DNA of 64,000 nucleotides from Novosphingobium profundi. Lineage in GTDB: Bacteria; Pseudomonadota; Alphaproteobacteria; Sphingomonadales; Sphingomonadaceae. Positions 1 through 8,517 of this stretch are shown in pieces; position 1 is the first letter of the stretch, and each line of letters opens with the position of its first letter. A model generated the notes under the pieces. It ran no database searches and was not told the origin of the DNA. It saw nothing but the letters and a program-made list of their open reading frames with translations. The stretch is from positions 124,001-188,000 of the forward strand of contig NZ_JABWCU010000006.1 of NCBI RefSeq assembly GCF_018491765.1. The letters are read 5' to 3'. The position numbers and the translations under genes were made by a program.

Positions 1-499
1 GCGCGCGGCGGCCCTCTGGCGGCGCGGTCTGCGTCTCCACGAACGTGAGCGGGATAGCGTCGACGTGATTGACGAGGCCGAGGCAGTTGGGCCCCTCGAT
101 CGCCATGCCGTGGGCGGCGGCGATGCGGCCGATCTCGGCCTGCTGCGCCTTGCCTTCCTCGCCGCCTTCGGCGAAGCCGGCCGAGAAGATGATCGCCCCG
201 CCGGCCTTGCGCGCGGCGAGCGCCTTGATCGCGTCGAGCACGGCGGGCTGGGGAATGGCGAGCACGGCGACGTCGACCCCTTCGGGCAGCGCCTCGATCG
301 CGGGATAGCAGCGGCGCGCGCCGATCGTTTCGCGCTTGGGATTGACCGGGTAGATCTCGCCGGCAAAGCCGTTGCGCTCGAGATTGCCGAGCACCGAGGC
401 GCCGAGCGCGCCGGGCTTGTCGCTGGCGCCGATCACGGCGACCGAGCGCGGGCGCAGCAGGCGCGAGAGTGCATCGTGCGAAAGGGTATTGTCGGTCAT
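1..499 (-). CDS. ferA: Feruloyl-CoA synthetase, ADP-forming type (partial, N-terminal part)
   Basis: The first 166 residues are present and the rest lies beyond the window start. They form the CoA-binding Rossmann domain of ADP-forming acyl-CoA synthetases: an SVAVIGASDKPG turn near residue 20 and the EGPNCLG motif further on. The ATG at 499 follows feruloyl-CoA hydratase/lyase by 73 bp on the same strand. That order, with a divergent MarR gene, matches ferC-ferBA of Sphingobium SYK-6, whose FerA belongs to this superfamily and makes feruloyl-, caffeoyl- and p-coumaroyl-CoA. The family call is firm. The substrate rests on context, because other acyl-CoA synthetases share this domain. Confidence 0.8.
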   Translation of the reverse strand, partial: MTDNTLSHDALSRLLRPRSVAVIGASDKPGALGASVLGNLERNGFAGEIYPVNPKRETIGARRCYPAIEALPEGVDVAVLAIPQPAVLDAIKALAARKAGGAIIFSAGFAEGGEEGKAQQAEIGRIAAAHGMAIEGPNCLGLVNHVDAIPLTFVETQTAPPEGRRA

Positions 500-572
500 T
501 GCAGAGCCTCTCCCGGGCTTGGACGTAAGGAGAGGGGGCGGCGGCTGGCGTGCCGCCGCCCCCTTGATGGTA

Positions 573-1406
573 TCAGCGTGACTTGGTGATGTCGTAGCCG
601 CCCAGCCCCGGCTTGAAGGTCTTCTCGTCGATGAACTGGCGGGTGGCTTCCTTGCGTCCTTCGCTGTCGAAGAAGTTGGCCGCTTCCTGCGTGCGCACGA
701 GGTAGTCCATCGAATTGTCGAAGGACATCTCGCGCACGCGGCGGATGGCCCACTTGGTGGCGCGAAGGGCCGTCGGGTTCTTGCCCAGCAGCACTTCGGC
801 GATCGCGGTGGTGCGCGCCTTGAGCTGGTCGGCGGGCACGGCCTCGTTGACCAGGCCCCATTCGGCGGCCTTCTTGCCGTCGACGTTCTCGCCCATCATC
901 GCGTGGTACATCGCGTTGCGGAAACCGGTGAGCTCGACGATCACCTTCGAGGCGCCGCCGCCCGGCAGGATGCCCCAGTTGATCTCGGACAGGCCGAACT
1001 GCGCGTCCTCGGCGGCAACCGCGAGATCGCAGCCGAACAGCGGGCCATAGGCGCCGCCGAAGCACCAGCCGTTGATCATCGCGATCGTGGGCTTTTCATA
1101 CCAGCGCAGGCGTTCCCACCAGCCATAGGCCTCGCGCTGCGCCTGGCGGATGGCGCCAAGGCCCTTTTCCTCGTTCTCGCGGAAGTATTCCTTGAGGTCC
1201 ATGCCCGCCGAGAAGGCGGTGCCCTCGCCGGTCAGCACGAGCACGCCCACGTCCTCGCGGAATTCGAGTTCGTTCAGCACTTCCATCATGCGCCGGTTGA
1301 GCGAGGGGCTCATGCAGTTGCGCTTTTCGGGGCGGTTGAACGAGACCCAGGCGATGCGGTTCTCGATGGTGTAGGAGACGGTATCTTCCGGTTTGCGATC
1401 AGACAT
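573..1406 (-). CDS. ferB: Feruloyl-CoA (p-hydroxycinnamoyl-CoA) hydratase/lyase
   Basis: This 277-residue crotonase-fold enzyme adds water to feruloyl-CoA and cleaves the product to vanillin and acetyl-CoA. Its length and sequence match the hydroxycinnamoyl-CoA hydratase/lyase subfamily rather than beta-oxidation enoyl-CoA hydratases. The oxyanion-hole segments are FSAGMDLKEY near residue 65 and NGWCFGGAYGP near 112. Glu141 in LSEINWG corresponds to the catalytic glutamate of the Pseudomonas enzyme. It is the first gene of a ferBA-like operon on the minus strand. The start lies next to the divergent MarR gene, with a CTAT-N5-ATAG site between them, so repression relieved by a CoA thioester, as described for FerC, is likely. 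Confidence 0.92.
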   Translation of the reverse strand: MSDRKPEDTVSYTIENRIAWVSFNRPEKRNCMSPSLNRRMMEVLNELEFREDVGVLVLTGEGTAFSAGMDLKEYFRENEEKGLGAIRQAQREAYGWWERLRWYEKPTIAMINGWCFGGAYGPLFGCDLAVAAEDAQFGLSEINWGILPGGGASKVIVELTGFRNAMYHAMMGENVDGKKAAEWGLVNEAVPADQLKARTTAIAEVLLGKNPTALRATKWAIRRVREMSFDNSMDYLVRTQEAANFFDSEGRKEATRQFIDEKTFKPGLGGYDITKSR

Positions 1407-1434
1407 GGCAGTTTTCCTTGAACAGTGTATTTGA

Positions 1435-1447
1435 CTATATTCGATAG
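1435..1447. promoter_or_regulatory. Putative MarR (FerC-type) operator, CTAT-N5-ATAG
   Basis: The sequence is CTATATTCGATAG, within the wider imperfect palindrome TTGACTATATTCGA at 1431-1444. It lies 29 bp upstream of the ferB-like start and upstream of the preferred MarR start. The same spaced motif recurs before the vanillin dehydrogenase (3451 and 3475) and before a TonB receptor gene (23806). A 13-bp dyad is a usual size for MarR operators. Assignment to this regulator is inference. Confidence 0.6.
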
Positions 1448-1488
1448 GTATGAAGAGGCTCGAAGAAGCCCATTTGCGGAGGAAGCCT

Positions 1489-1944
1489 GTGGTCGACGTG
1501 ACCGGAAACCCCCTTGATCCTGCGCCCGTGGAAGACAGCGATCCGCTGGCGATCCTGCCGGGCTACACCTTGCGCCGCGCGGCCAACGCGATGATGGCCG
1601 AACTGGGCACGCTGCTGGGCGAGGTGGACCTGCGGGTCTCGGAAGCCTCGATCCTGCTGCTGATCGACGGGCGCGCGACGATGACCTCGACCCAGATCGG
1701 CGCCGCGCTCGATATCCGTTCGGCCAACATGGCCCCGCTCGTCGCCCGCCTCGATGCACGCGGGCTCGTCGCGCGCGTGCCGCTCGACGGCAAGTCGCTG
1801 GCGGTCGTGCTCACCGATGCGGGGCGCAGGGTGCTGGGCGAGGTGCGCCGCATCACGCAGGACTTCGAGCGCGACCTGATGCGCCGCATCCCCACCGAGC
1901 ACCGCGACCACTTCGTGCCCGCGCTCAACGCCTTGTGGCGCTGA
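1489..1944 (+). CDS. ferC: MarR-family transcriptional regulator of ferulate catabolism
   Basis: This winged-helix regulator is encoded divergently from the ferB-like gene, as FerC is in Sphingobium SYK-6, where it represses ferBA until a hydroxycinnamoyl-CoA binds. The body has the MarR layout: an N-terminal dimer helix, a recognition region around TQIGAALDIRSANMAPLVARLDARGLVAR, and a wing with RVPLDGKSLAVVLTDAG. I chose the GTG at 1489 because GGAGGAAG lies just upstream at 1478-1485, giving 151 residues. An in-frame ATG at 1450 would add 13 residues, but it has no clear ribosome site and would sit against the operator. The effector is not visible in the sequence. Confidence 0.8.
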   Translation: MVDVTGNPLDPAPVEDSDPLAILPGYTLRRAANAMMAELGTLLGEVDLRVSEASILLLIDGRATMTSTQIGAALDIRSANMAPLVARLDARGLVARVPLDGKSLAVVLTDAGRRVLGEVRRITQDFERDLMRRIPTEHRDHFVPALNALWR

Positions 1945-2010
1945 GGCGGGCGAGGTCGGAAGGAGCGGGGCGAGGCGCATCGCGGGCGTTTTCGAAGTCC
2001 GGCCGCGTCC

Positions 2011-3411
2011 TCAGATCGGGTAGTGGCCCGGCTGCGTCTCGACCGTCAGCCAGCGCAGTTCGGTAAAACTGTCGATCCCGGCCTTGCCGCCGAAGCGGCC
2101 ATAGCCCGAGGCGCCGACGCCGCCGAAGGGCATCTGCGCCTCGTCGTGGACGGTGGGGCCGTTGACGTGGCAGATGCCCGACTTGATGCGCCGCGCGACG
2201 CCAAGGCCGCGCGCGGTGTCGCGGGTGAAGACGGCGGCAGAAAGGCCGTAGTCGGTGTCGTTGGCGAGCGCGATGGCGTGTTCCTCGTCGCGCGCGTGCA
2301 GGAGCGCGACGACCGGGCCAAAGCTCTCGTCGCGGTAGATCTTCATCGCTTCGGTCACGCCCGAGACCACCGTGGCGGGCATCAGCACGCTGTCCGCCAT
2401 GCCGCCGGTGAGCAGCGTCGCGCCCTTGGCGAGCGCGTCCTCGATCAGCGCGTTGACGTGCTCGACGGTCTTGCGGTCGACGACCGCGCCGAGCGGGGTC
2501 GTCCCCTCGCGCGGGTCGCCGGTCGCCATCGAGGCGACCTTGGCGGCGAACTTCTCGGCAAAGGCCTCGGCCACCGCGTCGACGACGATGATCCGCTCGG
2601 TCGACATGCAGATCTGGCCCTGGTTCATGAAGGCACCGAACGCGGCGGCCTTGACCGCCTCGTCGAGGTCGGCGTCCTCGAGCACCAGCAGCGGGGCCTT
2701 GCCGCCCAGCTCGAGCAGGCAGGGCTTGAGATGCTGCGCCGCGCGGGTGGCGATGATGCGCCCGACGTGGGTCGATCCGGTGAAGTTGATGCTCTTGACT
2801 TCGGGGGCGTCGATCAGCGCGCCGACAACCTCACCCGCGTCCTCGGGCGCGTTGGTGACGACACTGACGACGCCCTGCGGGAAGCCGGCTTCGGCGAAAG
2901 CCTCGATGATCAGCGCGTGGACGCGCGGGCAGGTTTCGCTGGCCTTGAGGATGACCGCGTTGCCGCAGGCGAGCGGCACCGCGATCGCGCGCACGCCCAG
3001 GATGATCGGCGCGTTCCACGGTGCAATACCGAGGATGACGCCGACCGGTTCGCGCACGGCCATGGCGAGGCAGCCGGGCTTGTCGGAGGGGATGATCTCG
3101 CCCGAGATCTGGGTGGTGAGCGCGGCGGCTTCGCGGATCATGCCCGCCGCCAGCGTCAGGTTGAACATCGCCCAGCCCGCCGTGGCGCCGATCTCGTGCA
3201 TCATCGCGGCGACGAAATCGTCCTTGCGCGCCTCAAGCGCTTCGGCGGCCTTGGTCAGCACCGCGCGGCGCGCGTTCGGGCCCATCGCGCCCCATTCGCC
3301 CTGTCCGGCGGCGGCGGCGGCCGCAATTGCGGGAATATCCGCCGCTTTCATGGCCTTGGCGCGCGACGCGACCTCGCCCGTCAGCGGGTTGAGGCGTACG
3401 AATTCGGACAT
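2011..3411 (-). CDS. ligV: Vanillin dehydrogenase (NAD-dependent aldehyde dehydrogenase)
   Basis: This 466-residue aldehyde dehydrogenase would oxidise vanillin, released by the ferB-like enzyme, to vanillate. The general-base glutamate is Glu234 in LLELGGKAP and the nucleophile is Cys268 in GQICMS; the FTGST cofactor loop lies before them. Sequence and length fit the vanillin/salicylaldehyde/benzaldehyde dehydrogenase group, which includes LigV. The gene stands alone, convergent with the MarR gene. AGGGAGAT lies before its ATG, and two CTAT-N5-ATAG sites lie 40 and 64 bp upstream, so it probably shares control with ferBA. Activity on other aromatic aldehydes cannot be excluded. Confidence 0.85.
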   Translation of the reverse strand: MSEFVRLNPLTGEVASRAKAMKAADIPAIAAAAAAGQGEWGAMGPNARRAVLTKAAEALEARKDDFVAAMMHEIGATAGWAMFNLTLAAGMIREAAALTTQISGEIIPSDKPGCLAMAVREPVGVILGIAPWNAPIILGVRAIAVPLACGNAVILKASETCPRVHALIIEAFAEAGFPQGVVSVVTNAPEDAGEVVGALIDAPEVKSINFTGSTHVGRIIATRAAQHLKPCLLELGGKAPLLVLEDADLDEAVKAAAFGAFMNQGQICMSTERIIVVDAVAEAFAEKFAAKVASMATGDPREGTTPLGAVVDRKTVEHVNALIEDALAKGATLLTGGMADSVLMPATVVSGVTEAMKIYRDESFGPVVALLHARDEEHAIALANDTDYGLSAAVFTRDTARGLGVARRIKSGICHVNGPTVHDEAQMPFGGVGASGYGRFGGKAGIDSFTELRWLTVETQPGHYPI

Positions 3412-3450
3412 CCGGTATCTCCCTTGGCTCTGTGGCCCTGATTCACTTGG

Positions 3451-3487
3451 CTATGATGGATAGCGAATTTTTTCCTATCATCAATAG
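3451..3487. promoter_or_regulatory. Tandem putative MarR operators upstream of vanillin dehydrogenase
   Basis: Two CTAT-N5-ATAG dyads, CTATGATGGATAG (3451-3463) and CTATCATCAATAG (3475-3487), start 24 bp apart in an AT-rich stretch just upstream of the vanillin dehydrogenase start. Their spacing is close to two helical turns plus a few bases, which would allow side-by-side binding. Bases 3446-3467 match 18 of 22 positions around the site at 23806. Confidence 0.6.
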
Positions 3488-3519
3488 TAATATCATCGGA
3501 GAGCGACCGGGCGCGGCGA

Positions 3520-5319
3520 TCACTCCTGTCGGGGCGGCGGTGCGCAAGTGTAGCGCACCACGCCATCGACCTTGCGGCCCACCGCGATCGTGGGGAAAGC
3601 GCAAAGCGGCATGCGCCGTCCGGCAAGGGAGCTGTCGTCCCCGGCTTCGGCGGGGATCGCATCGGGCGCCTTGGCGGCGAGGACCCAGTTCTCGAGGGCG
3701 CCGAGGCTGTCGAACCGGCTCGTCGCCGGGCCGCCGCCGCAATGGTTCATGCCCGGCACCGCGAAGACCCGCGCGAAGCTTGCGGCCTGCCCTTTCGATG
3801 CGGCGTCGACCTCGCGCCACCAGGCGATCGTGTCGAGCACCGAAAACACCGGGTCGCTCGCGCCGTGGGGCACGATCAGCTTGCCGCCATGTGCGCGAAA
3901 CTTCGAAAGGTCACTTGCGCGCATGCCCACGTCTTCCCACGGTGAACTCGTGAAGGGTGGAACCTTGGCGTAGATGCGCTTCGCGTCGGTGTCGAAGTCG
4001 AAGCCGAGCTGCCACTTGATGAGGCTCGCGGGATCGGCTCCGAGCGCGGTCGGCGGCGAGGTGAACACGGCGGCGAGCGAGCCTCCGCCGAGCAGCACGT
4101 TGAACGCGGGCGGCCCGTTGACCAGTCCGACCTTCCACATTGCCCAGCCCGGCGCGGCGATGCCGGTGTCCCAGGGGAAGCGTGCGTAGAGCGCCTTGCC
4201 GGCGTGATCGCGCGGGCCGTCGATCATGCGGGTGAGCGCGGTGATCTGCGCGTCCTCGAGGCAGGTGCCCGCGGCGCCCGGCCCGCACTGGTGCTTGCGC
4301 AGCTCGGGCACGACCCGCGCGCTGGTGCACTGGCCGACCGCGCCGATCACCCCGTCGGCAAGGCCGTCGTCGCGGTCGCAGAGTGCGAGCGCGGTCTGTG
4401 CGACGAGCTGCAGCTGCTCGGGCCGGAACGCGGTCTTGAAGCCCTCGAGCGTCACCGGCTCGCCGCGCGCCTTCAGCACCGAGGCGACCTGCTGCACGTC
4501 CCAGGCCTGCGCCAGCGCGGCGCGCGGCAGCGACATGCCCGGCGCCATCGCGACGATGCCGTCGAAGGCCTCGGGATAGCGCTGGGCGAAGGCCATGCCT
4601 TCCTGCCCACCCTTCGAACAGCCCCAGTAGAGGTTGGTGCTGCTGTCGTGGCCGTAAAACGCGGCGAGGAGGGCATGGGCGAGCGCGTTGGTCTGCGGCA
4701 GGCTGGCGTGGCCATAGTTGCGGCGGGCTTCGGGGTCGAAGCCGAAGACCAGCTCGCCCTGGTGGCTGGGCAGGGTGTTGGCGGTGTTGTCGTGGCCGGA
4801 ATCCTGCGCGATCACGGCGTAGCCGCGCACCAGCGCGAGCGGGTTGCCCGCGCCGTTGGGGCCGGTCGCATCGCCGACCACGCCGTTCGAGCCGCCCCCG
4901 CCCTGGAACAGGAAGCGCTGGTTCCACTTGCCGGGCAGGCGCATGCGGAAGCCGATCGCATAGGGACCGCCGATGCGGCCCTCATGCTCGGCGAAATGCC
5001 CCTCGACCAGGCAGTGCGCGGGCAGCGGGGCGGTATCGCCCTCGCGGGTCTTGAGCGTGAGTCCGGCCGGAACCCACGCGCTTTGCGTGACGACGAGCCC
5101 CGGCACCGGGCTGGCCGCTCCCAGTCCCTGGCCGAGCGCGGCGCAGCGCGCCTGCGCATCCCCGAGTGCCATGGCGGGCACGGCTTGCGCCGCAGGCGTA
5201 TCGGCCGCGACCCTCGCGTCCCCCTTGGCGGCGCATCCCGCCACGAGCGTGAGGCTACTGCAGGCCAGCGCGGCACAGGCCAGCCGGGCGCGCGAGGGGC
5301 GAGGGGCGCGGCGCGCCAT
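3520..5319 (-). CDS. Tannase/feruloyl esterase family lipoprotein
   Basis: This is a 599-residue alpha/beta hydrolase of the tannase/feruloyl esterase family, which cleaves phenolic esters such as methyl ferulate, chlorogenate or gallate esters. The nucleophile is Ser235 in GCSKGGQEG. The acid and base lie in HGASDPVFS and PGMNHCGGG, and several Cys pairs typical of the family are present. The N-terminus carries a lipoprotein signal ending in LTLVAGC, so it should be anchored in a membrane facing outward or into the periplasm. The frame is open upstream to 5430, but the ATG at 5319 overlaps the receptor stop as TGATG and begins the signal. It is the last gene of the quinate/shikimate dehydrogenase-receptor-esterase operon. 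The exact ester is unknown; context favours hydroxycinnamoyl-shikimate or -quinate. Confidence 0.85.
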   Translation of the reverse strand: MARRAPRPSRARLACAALACSSLTLVAGCAAKGDARVAADTPAAQAVPAMALGDAQARCAALGQGLGAASPVPGLVVTQSAWVPAGLTLKTREGDTAPLPAHCLVEGHFAEHEGRIGGPYAIGFRMRLPGKWNQRFLFQGGGGSNGVVGDATGPNGAGNPLALVRGYAVIAQDSGHDNTANTLPSHQGELVFGFDPEARRNYGHASLPQTNALAHALLAAFYGHDSSTNLYWGCSKGGQEGMAFAQRYPEAFDGIVAMAPGMSLPRAALAQAWDVQQVASVLKARGEPVTLEGFKTAFRPEQLQLVAQTALALCDRDDGLADGVIGAVGQCTSARVVPELRKHQCGPGAAGTCLEDAQITALTRMIDGPRDHAGKALYARFPWDTGIAAPGWAMWKVGLVNGPPAFNVLLGGGSLAAVFTSPPTALGADPASLIKWQLGFDFDTDAKRIYAKVPPFTSSPWEDVGMRASDLSKFRAHGGKLIVPHGASDPVFSVLDTIAWWREVDAASKGQAASFARVFAVPGMNHCGGGPATSRFDSLGALENWVLAAKAPDAIPAEAGDDSSLAGRRMPLCAFPTIAVGRKVDGVVRYTCAPPPRQE

Positions 5320-7469
5320 CAGAGCATGGCCTTCAGGCGCACGCCATACTCGCGCGGAGCCCCGTAGAACTCGCTCGTGTTGTTGGTTTGGCCGGTGCTG
5401 TATTTTTCCTTGGTCAAGTTCGTCCCCCATATCTCGAACGTCAGGCGGTCGAGCGAGAAGGCCACGGAGGCTCCCAGCAGCTCGTAGGCCTTGAGGCGAT
5501 CGCGGACGGGATCATAGGCGATATAGGTGTAACGGGAACCCACGTGCGAAACATTCACGCGCGGGGTGATCGTCAGCTCGTCGCCCGCCGCGATGGTGTA
5601 TTCGGCCGAGAGGTTCCAGGTCCATTTGGGCGAGAACAGGTTGGGCCCGCCCGCGGTGCTCAGGGTGAAGTCTTCGTAGTTGATGCAGGTGTAGGGCGCG
5701 GTCGGCGATGGGGTCTGGCCCGCACTGCAGCCGGGCACGTTGCTGGCGCCCGGATAGGCATAGGCGACCCCGCGCGAATCGATGAAGTCGGTGCCCGAGA
5801 GGCTGGAATCGGTGTAGGACGCCGTGCCGTTGAGGCGAAGCCCTCCGAGCGCGAGCTGGGCCTGCGCCTCGAGCCCTTTGACCGTCGCATTGGCGAGGTT
5901 GATCAGCGTCGAACTCCCGTTGGTGGGGTTGAGCGCGTCGAGCTGGAAGTTCGAGTAATCGTAGTAGAAGGCGCCGAGCTGCGTGGTGAGCGCGCCGTTC
6001 AGCAAAGTGCCCTTCCAGCCCAGTTCGTAGTCGATCACCTTTTCAGGCGCGAACGTCGTGGTCGTCGAGGAATAGCCGCCCGACTTGTAGCCCTTGGCGA
6101 CGAAGGCGTAGAGCAGGTGATCGCCGGTGGGCTCCCAGTTGACCGCGATCTTGCCGGTGACCTGGTCGTCGTTCTCGTGGCCGCCGGGATCCGAGAGGAA
6201 CACCGTCGCCCCCGGCCGTACCAGCGTCACCGCCCCGCTGCCGTTGACCTTGTAGGTGCTGTAGCGCGCGCCCAGGTCGAACCACAGGTTCGGGGCGGGG
6301 TAGTAGCTGATCTGGCCGAACCAGCCGGTGGTGACCTTCTTGTTGCGGATGTCGACGTCGACGTGGACCGCCGCTGCGGGGTTGTTCGAGATGTCTACGA
6401 GAATCCGGTTCTGCTGGTAGTAGCCGCCTGCGATCCAGCGCAGCGCGCCGGTCTCGGGCGAGATCACGTTGAATTCCTGGGAATAGACGCGTTCGCGCAC
6501 GAATTGGCTTTGGGTCAGCGAGGCAGCGTTGGTCCCGTCGACGTCGTAGAAGTTCGTTATGCGCTTGTTCTGGTAGCCCGAGATCGAGCGGAAGTTGACC
6601 CCGCCCCCGGTGGTGTAATCGAAGCGCGCGCTGTACTGCTCGGCCTTCTCCGTGTTGGCGGTGGGCGAGTTGTAGTTCAGCGTGTAGATGTCGTCGCTGC
6701 GCGCGGCTTCGTAGCGGGTGCCCAGGATCGGGCGATAGGTATAGCCGCCAGTGTCCTTGCGCGCGATTTCGGCCTTCAGGAGCGCGCTGAAAGCGTCCGA
6801 GGGATCCCAGGCGAGGCCGAAGCGGCCGGCGTATTCGTTGAGCTTGCCCGGCTGGCCCAGGCTCGGGTCTTCCATCGCATAGTAGCTGTCGCGGTTGCGG
6901 TAGATCCCGGCCGCGCGCAGCGCCAGCGTGTCGCTTACCGGGAGGTTGACCGCCCCGTCGATGCCCGCGCGGTTGTAGTTGCCGGTCTCGAGATTGAAAT
7001 AGCCGCCGTAGTGGCCGAGCTCGGGGTTCTTGCTGGTGATGAAGATCGCACCGCCGGTCGAGTTGGAACCGACGAACGAGCCCTGGGGCCCGCGGAACAC
7101 TTCGACCGAGCCGATGTCGTAGAAGCTGTTGGTCGAGACGATCGGCGGCTGGAACAGCCCGTCGAAGTAGGTCGCGACGCCGTTGGCCGCATTGGGCGAA
7201 CCGCTCGCGAGGCCGATGCCGCGGATGTTGACCGCCTGGGTCAGGCCCGCCGCGCTGACCGAGAGGCCGGGCACGGAGTTCTGGAGGTCCGCGATTTCCT
7301 CGACCCCGGCGGCGGCGAGGCTGTCCCCTGCCAGGACGCTGACCGCCGAGGGCACGTCCTGCATCGTCTCGGCGCGCTTCTGGCCGGTCACGATGATCTC
7401 GTTGGGGCTGACGGTTTCGCTTGCGTCCTGGGCTTTCCTGTCCGGTTCCGCCGCCTCGCTGCGCGGCAA
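5319..7469 (-). CDS. TonB-dependent receptor without a visible signal peptide
   Basis: This is a 716-residue outer-membrane receptor. It has a TonB box and plug start at NEIIVTGQKRAE near residue 23, plug motifs VNIRGIG and VFRGPQGSFVGSNSTGGAI, and a beta-barrel ending in GVRLKAML. It would import the ester cleaved by the downstream esterase, or a related phenolic. The mature part looks intact, but no export signal precedes it. The only start is a TTG at 7469, directly after the TGA of the upstream dehydrogenase, which is read in the same frame. A deletion of the signal region or a sequence error would explain this. The receptor may not function as it stands. Confidence 0.8.
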   Translation of the reverse strand: MPRSEAAEPDRKAQDASETVSPNEIIVTGQKRAETMQDVPSAVSVLAGDSLAAAGVEEIADLQNSVPGLSVSAAGLTQAVNIRGIGLASGSPNAANGVATYFDGLFQPPIVSTNSFYDIGSVEVFRGPQGSFVGSNSTGGAIFITSKNPELGHYGGYFNLETGNYNRAGIDGAVNLPVSDTLALRAAGIYRNRDSYYAMEDPSLGQPGKLNEYAGRFGLAWDPSDAFSALLKAEIARKDTGGYTYRPILGTRYEAARSDDIYTLNYNSPTANTEKAEQYSARFDYTTGGGVNFRSISGYQNKRITNFYDVDGTNAASLTQSQFVRERVYSQEFNVISPETGALRWIAGGYYQQNRILVDISNNPAAAVHVDVDIRNKKVTTGWFGQISYYPAPNLWFDLGARYSTYKVNGSGAVTLVRPGATVFLSDPGGHENDDQVTGKIAVNWEPTGDHLLYAFVAKGYKSGGYSSTTTTFAPEKVIDYELGWKGTLLNGALTTQLGAFYYDYSNFQLDALNPTNGSSTLINLANATVKGLEAQAQLALGGLRLNGTASYTDSSLSGTDFIDSRGVAYAYPGASNVPGCSAGQTPSPTAPYTCINYEDFTLSTAGGPNLFSPKWTWNLSAEYTIAAGDELTITPRVNVSHVGSRYTYIAYDPVRDRLKAYELLGASVAFSLDRLTFEIWGTNLTKEKYSTGQTNNTSEFYGAPREYGVRLKAML

Positions 7470-8351
7470 TCAGGGCAAGGCGCCTTGCGGCGTGCGCGGC
7501 GCGAGCCGCTCGCGAAGCTTGCGCATCATACGGGCACGGTCGGGTTCGAGGCCGGTGAAGCGGCGGAAAGGATCGGCCGCCTGGCCCACCACCATTGCCT
7601 CGCCGCCGACCGCCGCAAGGCCGCGCGCGCGCGCGGCGAGGACGAGCTCGCTTTCGCGCGGGAAGTAGATCACGTCGGCCAGCCACTGGCCCGCGCGCAG
7701 CAGTTCGGCTGCGAAGGGCATGCCGGGGTGGTCGGTCATGCCCACGGGGGTGGACTGGACCACGCCGTCGGCGCCCGCGATGGCCTCGGCCGCATGGTCG
7801 CAGACTTCGACACGGGCTTCGGGGAAGTGGGCGCGCAGGCGCTCGGCCAGAGCGGTAGAGCGCTCGTACGAAACGTCGTGCAGGCGCAACTCGCGGGTGC
7901 CCATGCTGAGCAGCGCCCAGGCGGTGGCGGAGCCGGCGCCGCCCGCTCCGGTCTGGGCGACACGTTCGAGCGACCGGCCGGGCAGCTCGCTTTCAAGCAG
8001 CCAGCAAAAGCCGACCCAGTCGCTGTTGAAGCCGATCGTGCGGCCTTCCTCGAAGCGCACGCAGTTGACCGCGCCCAGCGCCTGCGCCGTCGCGTCAACC
8101 TCGTCGAGCAGCGGGATGACGCATTGCTTGAAGGGGTGGGTGATGTTGACGCCGGTCAGGCCGACGCCGCGTAGAAATGCCAGCGTATCGCCCAGTGCCG
8201 CGTCGTCGAGGCCGAGATGGTCGAAGTCGACGAGCATATAGGCGAGCGCGACGCCGTGGTCGAACGCCTCGGCTTCGTGGATGGCAGGCGACTGCGAGGC
8301 GAGGATGCCGCGCCCGATCAGGCCGGCGGTCAGCGAGCGCGGGGCGTTCAT
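7470..8351 (-). CDS. qsuD: Catabolic NAD-type quinate/shikimate dehydrogenase
   Basis: This 293-residue shikimate dehydrogenase-fold protein oxidises shikimate to 3-dehydroshikimate, and in relatives also quinate to 3-dehydroquinate. Lys75 in NITHPFKQ and Asp111 in GFNSDWVGF are the catalytic pair. The THPFKQ form, the QTGAGGAG nucleotide loop and the FTGLEPDRARM tail match the Corynebacterium QsuD class rather than biosynthetic AroE. It heads an operon with the receptor and the esterase. A palindrome shared with the TetR/dehydratase promoter lies about 120 bp upstream. No dehydroquinate dehydratase is seen in the window, which favours shikimate as the main substrate here. Confidence 0.85.
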   Translation of the reverse strand: MNAPRSLTAGLIGRGILASQSPAIHEAEAFDHGVALAYMLVDFDHLGLDDAALGDTLAFLRGVGLTGVNITHPFKQCVIPLLDEVDATAQALGAVNCVRFEEGRTIGFNSDWVGFCWLLESELPGRSLERVAQTGAGGAGSATAWALLSMGTRELRLHDVSYERSTALAERLRAHFPEARVEVCDHAAEAIAGADGVVQSTPVGMTDHPGMPFAAELLRAGQWLADVIYFPRESELVLAARARGLAAVGGEAMVVGQAADPFRRFTGLEPDRARMMRKLRERLAPRTPQGALP

Positions 8352-8467
8352 GGGGCGATTTCCGATCGTGGATTGGGCCGGGCGGACCGTGCGGCCGCGG
8401 TGACGTGATGGAGCACGAGCCCCTCCCTGGGAGCGGGCGGCTTGGGTGCAGCCCCTTCATGCCATTT

Positions 8468-8485
8468 ATGTTACGAACTAGTTCC
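8468..8485 (+). promoter_or_regulatory. Putative TetR operator upstream of the shikimate dehydrogenase operon
   Basis: ATGTTA-C-GAACTAGTTC-C contains the perfect 10-bp palindrome GAACTAGTTC (8475-8484). The same 17-base pattern, with one free base, occurs on the opposite strand at 10589-10606 between the TetR gene and the dehydroshikimate dehydratase gene. It lies between the MFS stop and the dehydrogenase start, where a promoter is expected. Confidence 0.65.
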
Positions 8486-8517
8486 TGTCAAATTAAATTG
8501 ACGGAGGGGAGGCGGAA

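Noticed and set aside
5320..5430. An upstream extension of the tannase-family gene to 5430
   Set aside because: It would overlap the receptor gene and bury the lipoprotein signal. The ATG at 5319 gives a clean signal and a TGATG coupling.
5388..8174. A 928-codon plus-strand frame opposite the receptor and shikimate dehydrogenase genes
   Set aside because: Composition is typical of an antisense shadow, and it overlaps coding sequence with intact catalytic residues.
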